NCBI RefSeq assembly: GCF_026627505.1
Contig: NZ_JAPNLK010000052.1
Location: forward strand, 35,064 to 68,320
Source of the DNA: Streptomyces sp. H27-H5
Lineage (GTDB): Bacteria; Actinomycetota; Actinomycetes; Streptomycetales; Streptomycetaceae
Reading direction: 5' to 3'
DNA: 33,257 nucleotides
The notes under the pieces: generated by a model
Told to the model about the DNA's origin: nothing
Seen by the model: the letters and a program-made list of their open reading frames with translations, nothing else
The model's database searches: none
Program-made: the position numbers and the translations under genes
In this document: in pieces, positions 7,450 to 15,702 of the stretch
How the letters are laid out: every line of letters starts with the position of its first letter
How positions within the stretch are numbered: position 1 is the first letter of the stretch

Positions 7450-8610
7450 TCAGGCGTACGGACTGTCCGCTCCCGCGGCGGCCGGCCGCGGGGCGCGCGC
7501 CGGGCAGCAGCCCACCGCGCACAGATCGTGACTCGGGCCGAGCAGCCCCAGCGCGCACCGTTCGACCGGCTCGCCGCGCTCGGCCGCCGCCCGCTCCAGC
7601 AGCAGGTCGCGGACCGCCGCCGCGAACCGCGGGTCGGCGCCGACCGTCGCCGAGCGGGCGATCGGCAGGCCCAGTTCGGCGGCCTTGGCCGTGGCCTCCG
7701 TGTCGAGGTCGTAGAGGACCTCCATGTGGTCCGAGACGAAGCCGATCGGCACCATCACGACCGCCGGGGTGTCCTGCGCGCGCAGGGCCTCCAGGTGGTC
7801 GCAGATGTCCGGCTCCAGCCACGGGATGTGCGGGGCGCCGCTGCGCGACTGGTAGACGAGGTCCCAGGGCAGTTCGGTGCCCGTCTCGGCGCGGACCGCT
7901 TCCGCGATCACGGTGGCCACGTCCAGGTGCTGGCGGACGTACGCACCGCCCTCGCCGTGCCCCTCCAGCGGGCCGGAGGTGTCCGCCGAGGCGGTCGGGA
8001 TCGAGTGCGTGGTGAACACCAGGCGCGCCCCCGCCCGCACGTCCTGCGGCAGCCCGGCCAGGGAGGCGAGCACGCCGTCGATCATCGGCCGCACGAACCC
8101 GGAGTGGTTGAAGTAGTGCCGCAGCTTGTCCACGCGCGGCAGCTCCTCCACCCCCTCCTCGGCCAACCGCGCCAGGGCGTCGGCGAGGTTCTCGCGATAC
8201 TGCCGGCAGCCCGAGTACGAGGCGTACGCGCTGGTCGCGAGCACCGCGATCCGGCGGCGCCCGTCGGCGGCCATCTCGCGCAGCACGTCGGTGAGGTACG
8301 GGGCCCAGTTGCGGTTGCCCCAGTAGACCGGCAGGTCCAGCCCGTGTTCCGCGAAGTCCTTGCGCAGCGCGTCCAGCAGCTCGCGGTTCTGCCCGTTGAT
8401 GGGGCTGACCCCGCCGAAGCCGAAGTAGTGCCGCCCCACCTCCTTGAGCCGCTCGCGCGGGATGCCGCGCCCCCGCGTCACGTTCTCCAGGAAGGGGACG
8501 ACGTCGTCGGGGCCCTCGGGACCGCCGAAGGAGAGCAGCAGGAGGGCGTCGTACGGGGCGACGAGGTCCTCGGCCGCTCGGGGGGCGCAGGCACGGAGCT
8601 GGTCAGACAT
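7450..8610 (-). CDS. hemH: Ferrochelatase (coproporphyrin type likely)
   Basis: Inserts ferrous iron into a porphyrin. In actinobacteria the substrate is expected to be coproporphyrin III (CpfC), the penultimate step of heme synthesis. The 386-residue protein has LLLLSFGGPEGPDDVVPFL near the N-terminus, the catalytic His in VFTTHSIPT (H202), and the acidic motif GFVSDHMEVLYDLD. Candidate 2Fe-2S ligands known from actinobacterial ferrochelatases are present: C135 in the segment YSGCRQY and a C-terminal cluster (C352, C364, C368, C369). The ATG at 8610 is preceded by CAGGA; the frame continues upstream but reads as non-coding. It is the first gene of an operon with the phosphatase. Confidence 0.93.
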   Translation of the reverse strand: MSDQLRACAPRAAEDLVAPYDALLLLSFGGPEGPDDVVPFLENVTRGRGIPRERLKEVGRHYFGFGGVSPINGQNRELLDALRKDFAEHGLDLPVYWGNRNWAPYLTDVLREMAADGRRRIAVLATSAYASYSGCRQYRENLADALARLAEEGVEELPRVDKLRHYFNHSGFVRPMIDGVLASLAGLPQDVRAGARLVFTTHSIPTASADTSGPLEGHGEGGAYVRQHLDVATVIAEAVRAETGTELPWDLVYQSRSGAPHIPWLEPDICDHLEALRAQDTPAVVMVPIGFVSDHMEVLYDLDTEATAKAAELGLPIARSATVGADPRFAAAVRDLLLERAAAERGEPVERCALGLLGPSHDLCAVGCCPARAPRPAAAGADSPYA

Positions 8611-8681
8611 GCTCGAATCCTGCCACCCGCCGGCTCGGGGCGGGAAACGGACCCGGCGCGCCCGGGGCCGGGGTTCGAAGA

Positions 8682-8700
8682 TAAGGTCACCCTCACTTCT
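8682..8700. promoter_or_regulatory. Possible DmdR/DtxR-like iron box
   Basis: The 19 bases starting TAAGGTCACCCTCAC match the streptomycete iron-box consensus (as I recall it, TTAGGTTAGGCTCACCTAA) at 12 of 19 positions. They lie between the divergent ferrochelatase and MFS genes. The right half-site is poor, so this is only a candidate. Confidence 0.25.
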
Positions 8701-8779
8701 GTCTGGTTTTTCCCCATGCGGGCTCCTTGTCGGCGACCGTAATCTGTGGGGGCCACAGACGTCCCTTACGGAGCGCAAC

Positions 8780-10051
8780 GTGCCCAGTCCCTACCGCGCG
8801 ATCTTCGCGGCCCCCGGCACCAAGGGGTTCACGGCCGCCGGCCTCATCGGTCGGATGCCGCTGTCCATGGTCGGCATCGGCGTGCTGACGATGATCACCG
8901 AGCTCGGCGGCAGCTACGCCCTCGCGGGCGCGATCACCGCGACCATCGCGCTCTCCGCCGCCGCCGTCGGCCCCCAGGTGTCCCGGCTGGTGGACCAGTA
9001 CGGGCAACGGCGGGTGCTGCGCCCCGCGACGCTCGTCGCGGCGGCGGCCGTGACGGGCCTGCTGCTCTCGGCGGCGACCGACTGGCCCCGGTGGACCCTC
9101 TTCGTCTTCGCCGTCGTCGCGGGCTGCGTGCCCAGCGTCGGCTCGATGGTGCGCGCGCGATGGACGACCCTCTTCCGGGACACCCCGCAACTGCACACCG
9201 CCTACTCGTTCGAGTCGATCCTCGACGAGCTGTGCTTCATCGTCGGTCCGCCGCTCGCCGCGACCCTGTCCGCGAGCTGGTTCCCGGAGGCCGGCCCGGT
9301 GGTCGCGCTCGTCTGCCTGCTGACGGGTGTGTGGTGGCTGACCGCGCTCACCGCCACCGAGCCGAAGCCCCACCCCCGTCACCCGCACACGGACCGGTCC
9401 TCGGCGCTGCGCTCCCCCGGCCTCCAGGTCCTGGTCGCCACCTTCGCGGCCACCGGCGCGATCTTCGGGTCCGTGGACGTCTCGACGTTGGCCTTCGCCG
9501 AGGAGCAGGGCAACAAGGCCCTCGGCGGGGTGTTCCTGGCGATCTGGGCCTTCGGATCCTGCCTCGCGGGCATCGTCTTCGGCCTGCTGCACTTCAAGGG
9601 CAGGGCCGAACCTCGCTGGATGCTGGGCATCAGTGCGATGGCCGTGAGTATGATCCCCCTCCTACTGGCCGGGAACCTTCCGTTTCTGGCCGTGGCGCTC
9701 TTCGTCTCGGGCCTCGCCATCGCTCCCACGATGATCACCACGATGGCCCTGATCGAGGCGCACGTACCTCACGCGAAGCTGACCGAGGGCATGACCTGGA
9801 TCAGCACCGGCCTCGCGGTCGGCATCGCGCTCGGGTCCTCCGTGGCCGGCTGGGTCGTCGACGCGGCCGGCGCGCGGACCGGGTACGTCGTCTCGCTCTC
9901 GGCGGGGGTGACCGCGGCCGCGGTGGCGTTCGCGGGATTCCGCCGGCTGACGAGGCCGGCGCAAGGGGAGGAGCCAGGCACCGATGGGGACGGCGACAGC
10001 AGGGCAGAGCGGGTACACCGGGGCGGCGAGGACGCCGGCCACATGGCGTAA
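8780..10051 (+). CDS. MFS transporter
   Basis: A 423-residue integral membrane protein of the major facilitator superfamily with about twelve hydrophobic segments. Between segments 2 and 3 is the typical loop (RLVDQYGQRRVLRP, matching the GxxxDRxGRR type). The GTG at 8780 has GGAG six bases upstream; the longer open frame runs back into the ferrochelatase gene and is rejected. The last 68 bases overlap the downstream oxidase gene in another frame, so the two are likely co-translated. The substrate is unknown; small-molecule or drug efflux is the usual guess for this type. Confidence 0.88.
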   Translation: MPSPYRAIFAAPGTKGFTAAGLIGRMPLSMVGIGVLTMITELGGSYALAGAITATIALSAAAVGPQVSRLVDQYGQRRVLRPATLVAAAAVTGLLLSAATDWPRWTLFVFAVVAGCVPSVGSMVRARWTTLFRDTPQLHTAYSFESILDELCFIVGPPLAATLSASWFPEAGPVVALVCLLTGVWWLTALTATEPKPHPRHPHTDRSSALRSPGLQVLVATFAATGAIFGSVDVSTLAFAEEQGNKALGGVFLAIWAFGSCLAGIVFGLLHFKGRAEPRWMLGISAMAVSMIPLLLAGNLPFLAVALFVSGLAIAPTMITTMALIEAHVPHAKLTEGMTWISTGLAVGIALGSSVAGWVVDAAGARTGYVVSLSAGVTAAAVAFAGFRRLTRPAQGEEPGTDGDGDSRAERVHRGGEDAGHMA

Positions 10052-11330
10052 CTGGGCGGGCAACGTCAGTGCCGCGCCCGCCCGCGTGGTGACCCCGACC
10101 TCGGTCGGGGAGCTTCAGGAGGCGGTCCGTCGGGCCGCCGAGGACGGGTTGAAGGTGAAGGCGGTCGGCACCGGCCACTCCTTCACGGCGGCCGCCGCCA
10201 CCGACGGCGTGCTGATCCGGCCGCAGGCCCTGACCGGCATCCGGGCGGTGGACCGGACGGCCGGCACCGTCACGGTGGCGGCGGGGACGGTCCTCAAGGA
10301 CCTCAACCAGGCCCTGGCCAAGGAGGGCCTGTCGCTCACGAACATGGGCGACATCATGGAGCAGACGGTCTCCGGCGCCACCAGCACCGGCACCCACGGC
10401 ACCGGCCGCGACTCGGCCTCCCTCTCCGCGCAGATCCGCGGGTTGGAGCTGGTCACGGCCGACGGCCGACTGCTGACGTGCTCCGAGAAGGAGAACCCGG
10501 AGGTCTTCGCCGCGGCCCGCCTCGGCATCGGCGCGCTCGGCATCCTCACCTCGATCACCCTCGCCGTGGAGCCGCTCTTCTTCCTGACCGCCCGCGAGGA
10601 GCCGATGCCCTTCGACCGGGTGACGGCCGAGTTCGACGAGCACTTCGCGGAGAACGAGCACTTCGAGTTCTACTGGTTCCCGCACACGGGGAACTGCAAC
10701 ACCAAGCGGAACAACCGCAGCCAGGGCCCGGCCGCCCCGCCCGGGGCGGTGGGCGCCTGGGTGGAGGACGAACTGTTGTCCAACGGCGTCTTCCAGGCCG
10801 TCAACTCGCTGGGGCGCGCCGTCCCGGCGGCCGTCCCGGGCATCGCCCGCATCGCCAGCCGCGCGCTGTCGGCCCGCACCTACACGGACATCCCGTACAA
10901 GGTGTTCACCAGCCCGCGCCGGGTCCGGTTCGTGGAGATGGAGTACGCGCTCCCGCGGGAGCGCGTCGTCGGGGCGCTGCGCGAGCTGAAGGCGATGGTC
11001 GACGGATCCGACCTGCGCGTCAGCTTCCCGGTGGAGGTCCGGACGGCGCCGGCCGACGACGTCACCCTGTCCACGGCGTCGGGCCGGGAGACGGCCTACA
11101 TCGCGGTCCACATGTACAAGGGCACCCCGTACGAGGCCTACTTCACGGCGGCGGAGCGCATCTTCACCGCGCACGGCGGACGGCCGCACTGGGGCAAGGT
11201 GCACACGCGGGACGCGGAGTACCTCGCCGGGGTGTATCCGCGCTTCACCGAGTTCACCGGGCTCCGGGACCGGTTGGACCCGGACCGAGTGTTCGGCAAC
11301 GACTACCTGCGGCGCGTGCTCGGGAGCTGA
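9984..11330 (+). CDS. FAD-linked D-arabinono-1,4-lactone/alditol oxidase
   Basis: A flavoprotein of the VAO family, 448 residues, combining an N-terminal FAD-binding domain and a C-terminal ALO domain. The motif AVGTGHSF contains H65, the position at which aldonolactone and alditol oxidases of this type attach FAD covalently. SGATSTGTHGTGRDSAS is the pyrophosphate-binding loop. The C-terminal RPHWGKVHTRD and LDPDRVFGNDYLRRVL are hallmarks of the ALO domain. It should oxidise a sugar lactone or alditol with O2, giving H2O2. AAGGGGAGGAG lies upstream of the ATG inside the MFS gene, which it overlaps by 68 bases. It ends 7 bases from the converging gene. Confidence 0.9.
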   Translation: MGTATAGQSGYTGAARTPATWRNWAGNVSAAPARVVTPTSVGELQEAVRRAAEDGLKVKAVGTGHSFTAAAATDGVLIRPQALTGIRAVDRTAGTVTVAAGTVLKDLNQALAKEGLSLTNMGDIMEQTVSGATSTGTHGTGRDSASLSAQIRGLELVTADGRLLTCSEKENPEVFAAARLGIGALGILTSITLAVEPLFFLTAREEPMPFDRVTAEFDEHFAENEHFEFYWFPHTGNCNTKRNNRSQGPAAPPGAVGAWVEDELLSNGVFQAVNSLGRAVPAAVPGIARIASRALSARTYTDIPYKVFTSPRRVRFVEMEYALPRERVVGALRELKAMVDGSDLRVSFPVEVRTAPADDVTLSTASGRETAYIAVHMYKGTPYEAYFTAAERIFTAHGGRPHWGKVHTRDAEYLAGVYPRFTEFTGLRDRLDPDRVFGNDYLRRVLGS

Positions 11331-11337
11331 CCCCGGT

Positions 11338-12195
11338 TCAGGAGGGGTTCGGCGCGGGTCCGGTACCGGTGCCCGTCCCGCCGGAACCGGAGCCCGAACC
11401 GGACCCCGAACCACCGGTCGACTTCCCCGGAGTCGGGGTCGGGGTGGGAGCGGGCGTCGTGCCCGGGTCGGGCTTCGGCGGTGTCGGGGCCGGGGTCGAC
11501 TCCCCGGAGCGGGAGGGCGTCGGGTCGGGTCCCGGGCTCTCGCCGCCCGGGGAGGCCGAGGGGTCCGGGGAGCTCTTCCCGGTTCCCGGGCTCTCGCCGC
11601 CCTTGCCGTCCCGCTCGCCCTTGCCGCCGCCTTCACCGTCGGTGCCCCGACCGGGGTCCTCCCGCGGGGTGCTCGGCTTGTGGTCGGCGGCCTTGCGGGT
11701 GCCCCCGGACAGGATGGTGGCGCCTCCGTTGCTGACCGAGGTGCCGGCGATCGCCTCGTAGGTGCCGAGTCCGCCGAGCGCGATGACGAAGGCGGCCCCG
11801 GAGGCGACGGCCGTGCGCTTCCAGCCCCGTACGCGGGTGCCGTGCACGGTCGCGTCGCCGAACTCCTCGGAGGGCAGGGCCGCGCCCGGCAGCAGCGAGC
11901 CGTCCGCCGCCTGGTCCTTGTGCACCACGGGCACCTGACGGGCCTTGGGGCGGGCGGTCTCGCGCAGCTGGTCGCCGGTACGTCGGAACAGGTGCTGGAC
12001 GAGGGGTCCGCCCGCGGTGGCGACCACGCTCACCACGCCGGCTCCGAGGATCGTGCCGTACACCCCCATCTGCGAGGCGAGCAGAGCCGCCGCGACGGTG
12101 GCGGTGGAGGTACCCGCGATCTGCGCCACGCTCAGATCGATCTTCTTCTTCTCCGGTTCCGCGTCCACCGTGTCCCGCGTCGTCTTCTGACCCAT
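11338..12195 (-). CDS. Membrane protein with Pro/Ser/Gly-rich tail
   Basis: A 285-residue protein of unknown function. The N-terminal part has small-residue-rich hydrophobic segments (about 25-45 and 47-62: TSTATVAAALLASQMGVYG and ILGAGVVSVVATAGG), then a basic region and one strong membrane helix (about 128-150: TAVASGAAFVIALGGLGTYE). The last 110 residues are disordered, made of Pro, Ser, Gly, Thr and Lys, ending in Gly-Ser repeats, and are probably outside the membrane. I prefer the ATG at 12195 because AGGGG is properly spaced from it; an ATG two codons earlier (12201) is possible. The gene lies divergent from sepH. It may anchor to the cell wall, but no motif shows this. Confidence 0.8.
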   Translation of the reverse strand: MGQKTTRDTVDAEPEKKKIDLSVAQIAGTSTATVAAALLASQMGVYGTILGAGVVSVVATAGGPLVQHLFRRTGDQLRETARPKARQVPVVHKDQAADGSLLPGAALPSEEFGDATVHGTRVRGWKRTAVASGAAFVIALGGLGTYEAIAGTSVSNGGATILSGGTRKAADHKPSTPREDPGRGTDGEGGGKGERDGKGGESPGTGKSSPDPSASPGGESPGPDPTPSRSGESTPAPTPPKPDPGTTPAPTPTPTPGKSTGGSGSGSGSGSGGTGTGTGPAPNPS

Positions 12196-12201
12196 CGCCA
12201 T

Positions 12202-12733
12202 CCCCTGCGTGCCCTGCCTCTCGCGCTTCTCCTCTTCCAGCAGTTACTGACACCTGAGCGAAACAGAAAGTTCCGTTTCGGGGGATTCTGTGAAGCAGGA
12301 CACCCCGAAACCGACCGGGGCGCAGGTCCGGCCGGATACCGACCGCATTCAGGGCAGCTCAACTCCCGCCGCCCGAGACAAGTTCGGCGGCGCGGCGGTC
12401 CACCTGGGTGGCCCGAATGGAGTACTGTGGCGAGCCCTGGGGCCGTCCTTCCTTTCGGATGTCCGGACTCGGGAGAGGGGGCCGGACGATGGAGAAACGG
12501 CACTCGAGACCGGCGATGCCGCGGTGTTGCACGGGTTCCTGCTGCGCACAGTAATCGCTTGGTCACTGTGCGTACCCAACAGGTAACCGTGCCATAACGG
12601 CGATCAAGGGCGCATGCCCGACACGCCGGTTTAACTCGGCAAGGTTGTGGCAGGCTGCACCCGGGCAGGCCACACTCGACTAGCGGAAGCAGCGACGCAC
12701 GTGACGTCGGCAGGCACCACCCGGGAGGTCCCC
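12202..12733. other. Gene-free region upstream of sepH with inverted repeat
   Basis: About 530 bases lie between the divergent membrane-protein gene and sepH. A perfect 8-bp inverted repeat (CGCACAGT at 12545-12552, ACTGTGCG at 12565-12572, 12-nt spacer) sits about 160 bp before the sepH start. An open frame at 12290-12586 starts with GTG but has many A/T third positions, unlike every real gene nearby, so I do not call it. CGAAACAGAAAGTTCCGTTTCG around 12258 is another small inverted repeat. Promoters for both genes must lie here, but I cannot place them confidently. Confidence 0.4.
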
Positions 12734-13741
12734 ATGCCCGAACTGCGTGTCGTGGCCGTCTCCAATGACGGCACACGACTGGTGCTCAAGGCTGCGGACA
12801 GCATGGAGTACACGCTTCCGATCGATGAGCGTCTCCGGGCTGCCGTGCGCAACGATCGTGCGCGCCTGAACCAGATCGAGATCGAGGTGGAGAGCCACCT
12901 CCGCCCTCGCGACATCCAGGCCCGCATACGAGCCGGCGCCTCCGCGGAGGAGGTCGCTCAACTCGCGGGCATCCCCGTCGACCGGGTACGCCGGTTCGAG
13001 GGTCCCGTGCTCGCGGAGCGCGCGTTCATGGCGGAACGCGCCCGCAAGACTCCCGTGCGCCGCCCCGGCGAGAACACCGGTCCCCAGCTCGGCGAGGCCG
13101 TGCAGGAACGGCTGACACTGCGCGGGGCCGACAAGGAGTCCGTGCAATGGGACTCCTGGCGCCGCGACGACGGCACCTGGGAAGTCCTGCTGGTCTACCG
13201 GGTCGCGAGCGAACCGCACTCGGCGAGCTGGACGTACGACCCGCCCCGCCGGCTGGTCGTGGCCGTGGACGACGAGGCCCGCTCCCTGATCGGCGAATCG
13301 GACGACCTGCCCGCGACGCCCGAGCCGAGCTTCCCGTTCGTGCCGAGGATCGCGCGCCTGCCTCGCGACCGGCCGCTCGACCGCGCCCTGGACCGTCAGA
13401 TCGAACGGCCCGCCCCGCCCCCGGAACCGGAGGAGGAGCGGGACACCCTGACCAGCCTGCTGGAAGCCGTCCCGAGCTTCCGCGGCGACATGGTGGTACC
13501 GGAACGCGTCGACCTGCCGGCCGAGGAGCCGGAGGTGGAGGAGGCTCCGGCCGCCTCCGCGGGAGCCGGCAGCGCGTACGCGGACGTCCTGATGCCGCGC
13601 ACCGTGGCGGGTCACCGCGACCGGCTGACCGGCACCACCGACCGGCAGGCCGAGGCGGACGGCGTCCGCCCGGGCCGGCGCGCCGCGGTGCCGAGCTGGG
13701 ACGAGATCGTCTTCGGCACCCGGCGCAAGAAGCAGGAGTAG
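12734..13741 (+). CDS. sepH: Cell division regulator SepH
   Basis: SepH is a known actinobacterial division protein that binds FtsZ and stimulates its assembly at Z-rings. The 335-residue protein starts MPELRVVAVSNDG, has the DUF3071 N-terminal domain with a helix-turn-helix (about 60-90: RDIQARIRAGASAEEVAQLA), then a WDSWRRDDGTWEVLLVYR segment, a long disordered acidic middle, and the conserved C-terminal tail (SWDEIVFGTRRKKQE). GGGAGG lies seven bases before the ATG; the longer frame upstream is not used. It acts in the cytoplasm at nascent septa. Two strong hairpins follow the stop. Confidence 0.93.
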   Translation: MPELRVVAVSNDGTRLVLKAADSMEYTLPIDERLRAAVRNDRARLNQIEIEVESHLRPRDIQARIRAGASAEEVAQLAGIPVDRVRRFEGPVLAERAFMAERARKTPVRRPGENTGPQLGEAVQERLTLRGADKESVQWDSWRRDDGTWEVLLVYRVASEPHSASWTYDPPRRLVVAVDDEARSLIGESDDLPATPEPSFPFVPRIARLPRDRPLDRALDRQIERPAPPPEPEEERDTLTSLLEAVPSFRGDMVVPERVDLPAEEPEVEEAPAASAGAGSAYADVLMPRTVAGHRDRLTGTTDRQAEADGVRPGRRAAVPSWDEIVFGTRRKKQE

Positions 13742-13755
13742 CGGGACAGGAGTGG

Positions 13756-13818
13756 CGTCAGGGGCGGGAACGCCCGCACCTGACGGTCGGGAGCGCGGTG
13801 AACGCGGCGCTCCCGACC
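13756..13818. terminator. Two adjacent hairpins between converging genes
   Basis: The first hairpin (13756-13785) pairs CGTCAGG with CCTGACG and GCGGG with CCCGC around a 4-nt loop. The second (13785-13818) is a perfect 12-bp stem, GGTCGGGAGCGC with GCGCTCCCGACC, and a 10-nt loop. They fill the 95-bp gap between sepH and the sulfurtransferase and probably terminate both. Confidence 0.7.
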
Positions 13819-13836
13819 TCCGTGTTTCCGTCCCCG

Positions 13837-14679
13837 TTACGGCGTCGGGCCCGTGGCGACCGGGCGGGCCGGGTCCGAGGACCAGTCCGACCAGCTGCCC
13901 GCGTACAGCGCGGACGGGATGCCCGCGACGTCCAGGGCCAGCACCTCGTGCGCGCCGGAGACCCCCGACCCGCAGTAGACGCCGACCGGGGCCTGCCCCG
14001 CCGCCCCGAGCGCCTCGAACCGTGCGCGCAGCGTCGCCGCGGGCAGGAACCGCCCGTCCGCTTCCACGTTCTCCGAGGTCGGTGCGGACACCGCGCCCGG
14101 CACGTGGCCGCCGACCCGGTCGATCGGCTCGACCTCGCCGCGGTACCGCTCCCCCGCCCTGGCGTCCAGGAGGACACCCGAACGGGCCAGCGCGGCCGCC
14201 CCGTCCGCGTCGAGGACCTCCAGCGCACCCGGGTTTGGCTTGAAATCACCCTCAGTGGAGGTGGATGTGTCGGCCGTCACCGCACCACCGGTTGCCGTCC
14301 AGGCCGCGAGGCCCCCGTCCAGGACCCGAACATCCGTGTGCCCCGTCCAGCGCAGCAGCCACCACGCCCGGGCGGCGGCCCAGCCCTGTCCGCCGTCGTA
14401 CACGACCACCGGGGCGCCGGCGCGGACCCCGGCCCGGCGCATCACCGCGCCGAACGCCTCCGGGTCCGGCAGGGGATGGCGCCCACCAAGTCCCGTCGCG
14501 CTCACGGGACCTGCCAGTTCGTGGTCCAGGTCCACGTACACGGCGCCCGGCAGGTGCCCGGCCTCGTACGCGGGCCGCTGGTCGGGGCCACCCAGTTGCC
14601 AGCGGACGTCCAAGAGCGCCGGTGGCGCGTTTCCGGTCAGTTCGCTCATCAGTTCGGAAGCCGAGAGGATCGCAGTCAT
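13837..14679 (-). CDS. Rhodanese-type sulfurtransferase
   Basis: A 280-residue two-domain rhodanese. The N-terminal domain (about 10-130) is catalytically silent, and the C-terminal domain (about 150-275) carries the active-site Cys in YCGSGVSGAHE (C236). The CGSGV loop is closer to 3-mercaptopyruvate sulfurtransferases than to thiosulfate sulfurtransferases (CRxGx[RT]), so a mercaptopyruvate donor is the better guess. The start at 14679 is chosen because GGAGGAAG lies at a usable distance; ATGs at 14688 and 14700 are in frame but poorly spaced from it. Probably cytoplasmic. It is divergent from the VOC gene and converges on sepH. Confidence 0.88.
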   Translation of the reverse strand: MTAILSASELMSELTGNAPPALLDVRWQLGGPDQRPAYEAGHLPGAVYVDLDHELAGPVSATGLGGRHPLPDPEAFGAVMRRAGVRAGAPVVVYDGGQGWAAARAWWLLRWTGHTDVRVLDGGLAAWTATGGAVTADTSTSTEGDFKPNPGALEVLDADGAAALARSGVLLDARAGERYRGEVEPIDRVGGHVPGAVSAPTSENVEADGRFLPAATLRARFEALGAAGQAPVGVYCGSGVSGAHEVLALDVAGIPSALYAGSWSDWSSDPARPVATGPTP

Positions 14680-14812
14680 GGGGCACATCTTCCTCCCCAT
14701 CCCGGCACGCCGTGTAACAAGCCGGACATCAACGCGCCGCGACGGGCCGCACTGATTCGGTCATCTCTACTCCGCTCCCGGGAAACGCGGCCCGGTCGAG
14801 GCGCGCCGAACC

Positions 14813-14839
14813 CCTCGAAGTGGAAGCATCACTTCGAGG
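14813..14839. promoter_or_regulatory. Perfect 10-bp inverted repeat before VOC gene
   Basis: CCTCGAAGTG and CACTTCGAGG are separated by 7 bases and end 29 bases before the ATG of the VOC gene. It may be an operator or a leader hairpin. There is no T tract, and the position just upstream of the ribosome-binding site argues against a simple terminator. Confidence 0.5.
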
Positions 14840-14868
14840 ACAGGCCCACGACTGAGGAGACGGCTGAC

Positions 14869-15654
14869 ATGACCGAGGCAGCGAAGGCAACCAGGCGTCA
14901 GCCCGGTACACCGTGCTGGGTGAGCCTGATGGTGCACGGCCTCGGCCCCACCGAGGAGTTCTACGCCGACCTCTTCGGATGGGAGTACCAACCGGGCCCG
15001 GAGCAGTTGGGCCCCTATGTCAGAGCCTCGCTCGACGGCCAAGAGGTGGCCGGCGTCGGCGAGATGCCCCCGGACCGGGACCTGCCGGTCGCCTGGACCA
15101 CGTACCTCGCCACCGACGACGCCGATGCCACGGCCGAGGTGATCCGCGCCTGCGGGGGCACGGTCGCGGTGGGCCCGCTGGACGCCGGCATCGCGGGCCG
15201 GGTGGCGATCTGCTCGGACCCGCTCGGCGCCATCTTCGGCATCTGGCAGGCGGGCAGCCATCTGGGCACCGCGCTGCACGGTGCCCCCGGCACCCCGGTG
15301 TGGAACGAGTTGGTCACGCAGGACACCACGGCGGTCGGCAAGTTCTACGAGCACGTCTTCGGTCACGAGGCCCGCCAACACCCGGACGCGACGGACGACT
15401 TCGACTATCTGACCCTGCGCCTGGACGGCCGCCCGGTCGCCGCCGTGCACGGGGTGGGCCGCTCGCTGCCGCACGACCGGGGTCCGCACTGGATGACGTA
15501 CTTCGAGGTCGAGGACACCGACGCGGCCGCGGCCCGGGTGATCGGCCTCGGCGGCCGCGTCGTCCAACCGCCCCGCGAGGGATTCAACGGCCGACTGGCC
15601 ACGGTCGCGGACCCGGAGGGGGCGATCTTCACCCTGGTCCACTCCCGGAACTGA
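14869..15654 (+). CDS. Two-domain VOC family protein
   Basis: A 261-residue protein made of two vicinal-oxygen-chelate (glyoxalase/bleomycin-resistance) modules, about residues 14-125 and 140-258. Each shows the pattern: an N-terminal helix at a Phe/Tyr-rich turn (TEEFYADLFGWEY; VGKFYEHVFGHEA), a central strand with the buried residues, and a terminal DPLGAIFGIWQ or DPEGAIFTLVH. Such proteins bind small hydrophobic ligands or metals and include hydroxylases and resistance proteins; the metal ligands are not evident here, so activity is uncertain. The start is set by GGAGA before the ATG. A perfect inverted repeat lies just upstream. Confidence 0.88.
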   Translation: MTEAAKATRRQPGTPCWVSLMVHGLGPTEEFYADLFGWEYQPGPEQLGPYVRASLDGQEVAGVGEMPPDRDLPVAWTTYLATDDADATAEVIRACGGTVAVGPLDAGIAGRVAICSDPLGAIFGIWQAGSHLGTALHGAPGTPVWNELVTQDTTAVGKFYEHVFGHEARQHPDATDDFDYLTLRLDGRPVAAVHGVGRSLPHDRGPHWMTYFEVEDTDAAAARVIGLGGRVVQPPREGFNGRLATVADPEGAIFTLVHSRN

Positions 15655-15702
15655 CCCCTCGTCGCGCCCGCGGCGGCGTGCGCGACGCGCGTCACGCGCC
15701 GG

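Noticed and set aside
8682..8779. A defined sigma-70 promoter for the MFS gene
   Set aside because: TTGTCG and TAATCT are present but only 7 bases apart, and no other properly spaced pair was found.
12290..12586. GTG-started 98-codon frame between the membrane protein and sepH
   Set aside because: Third positions contain many A/T, unlike neighbouring genes, the protein has no recognisable pattern, and the ribosome-binding site is marginal.
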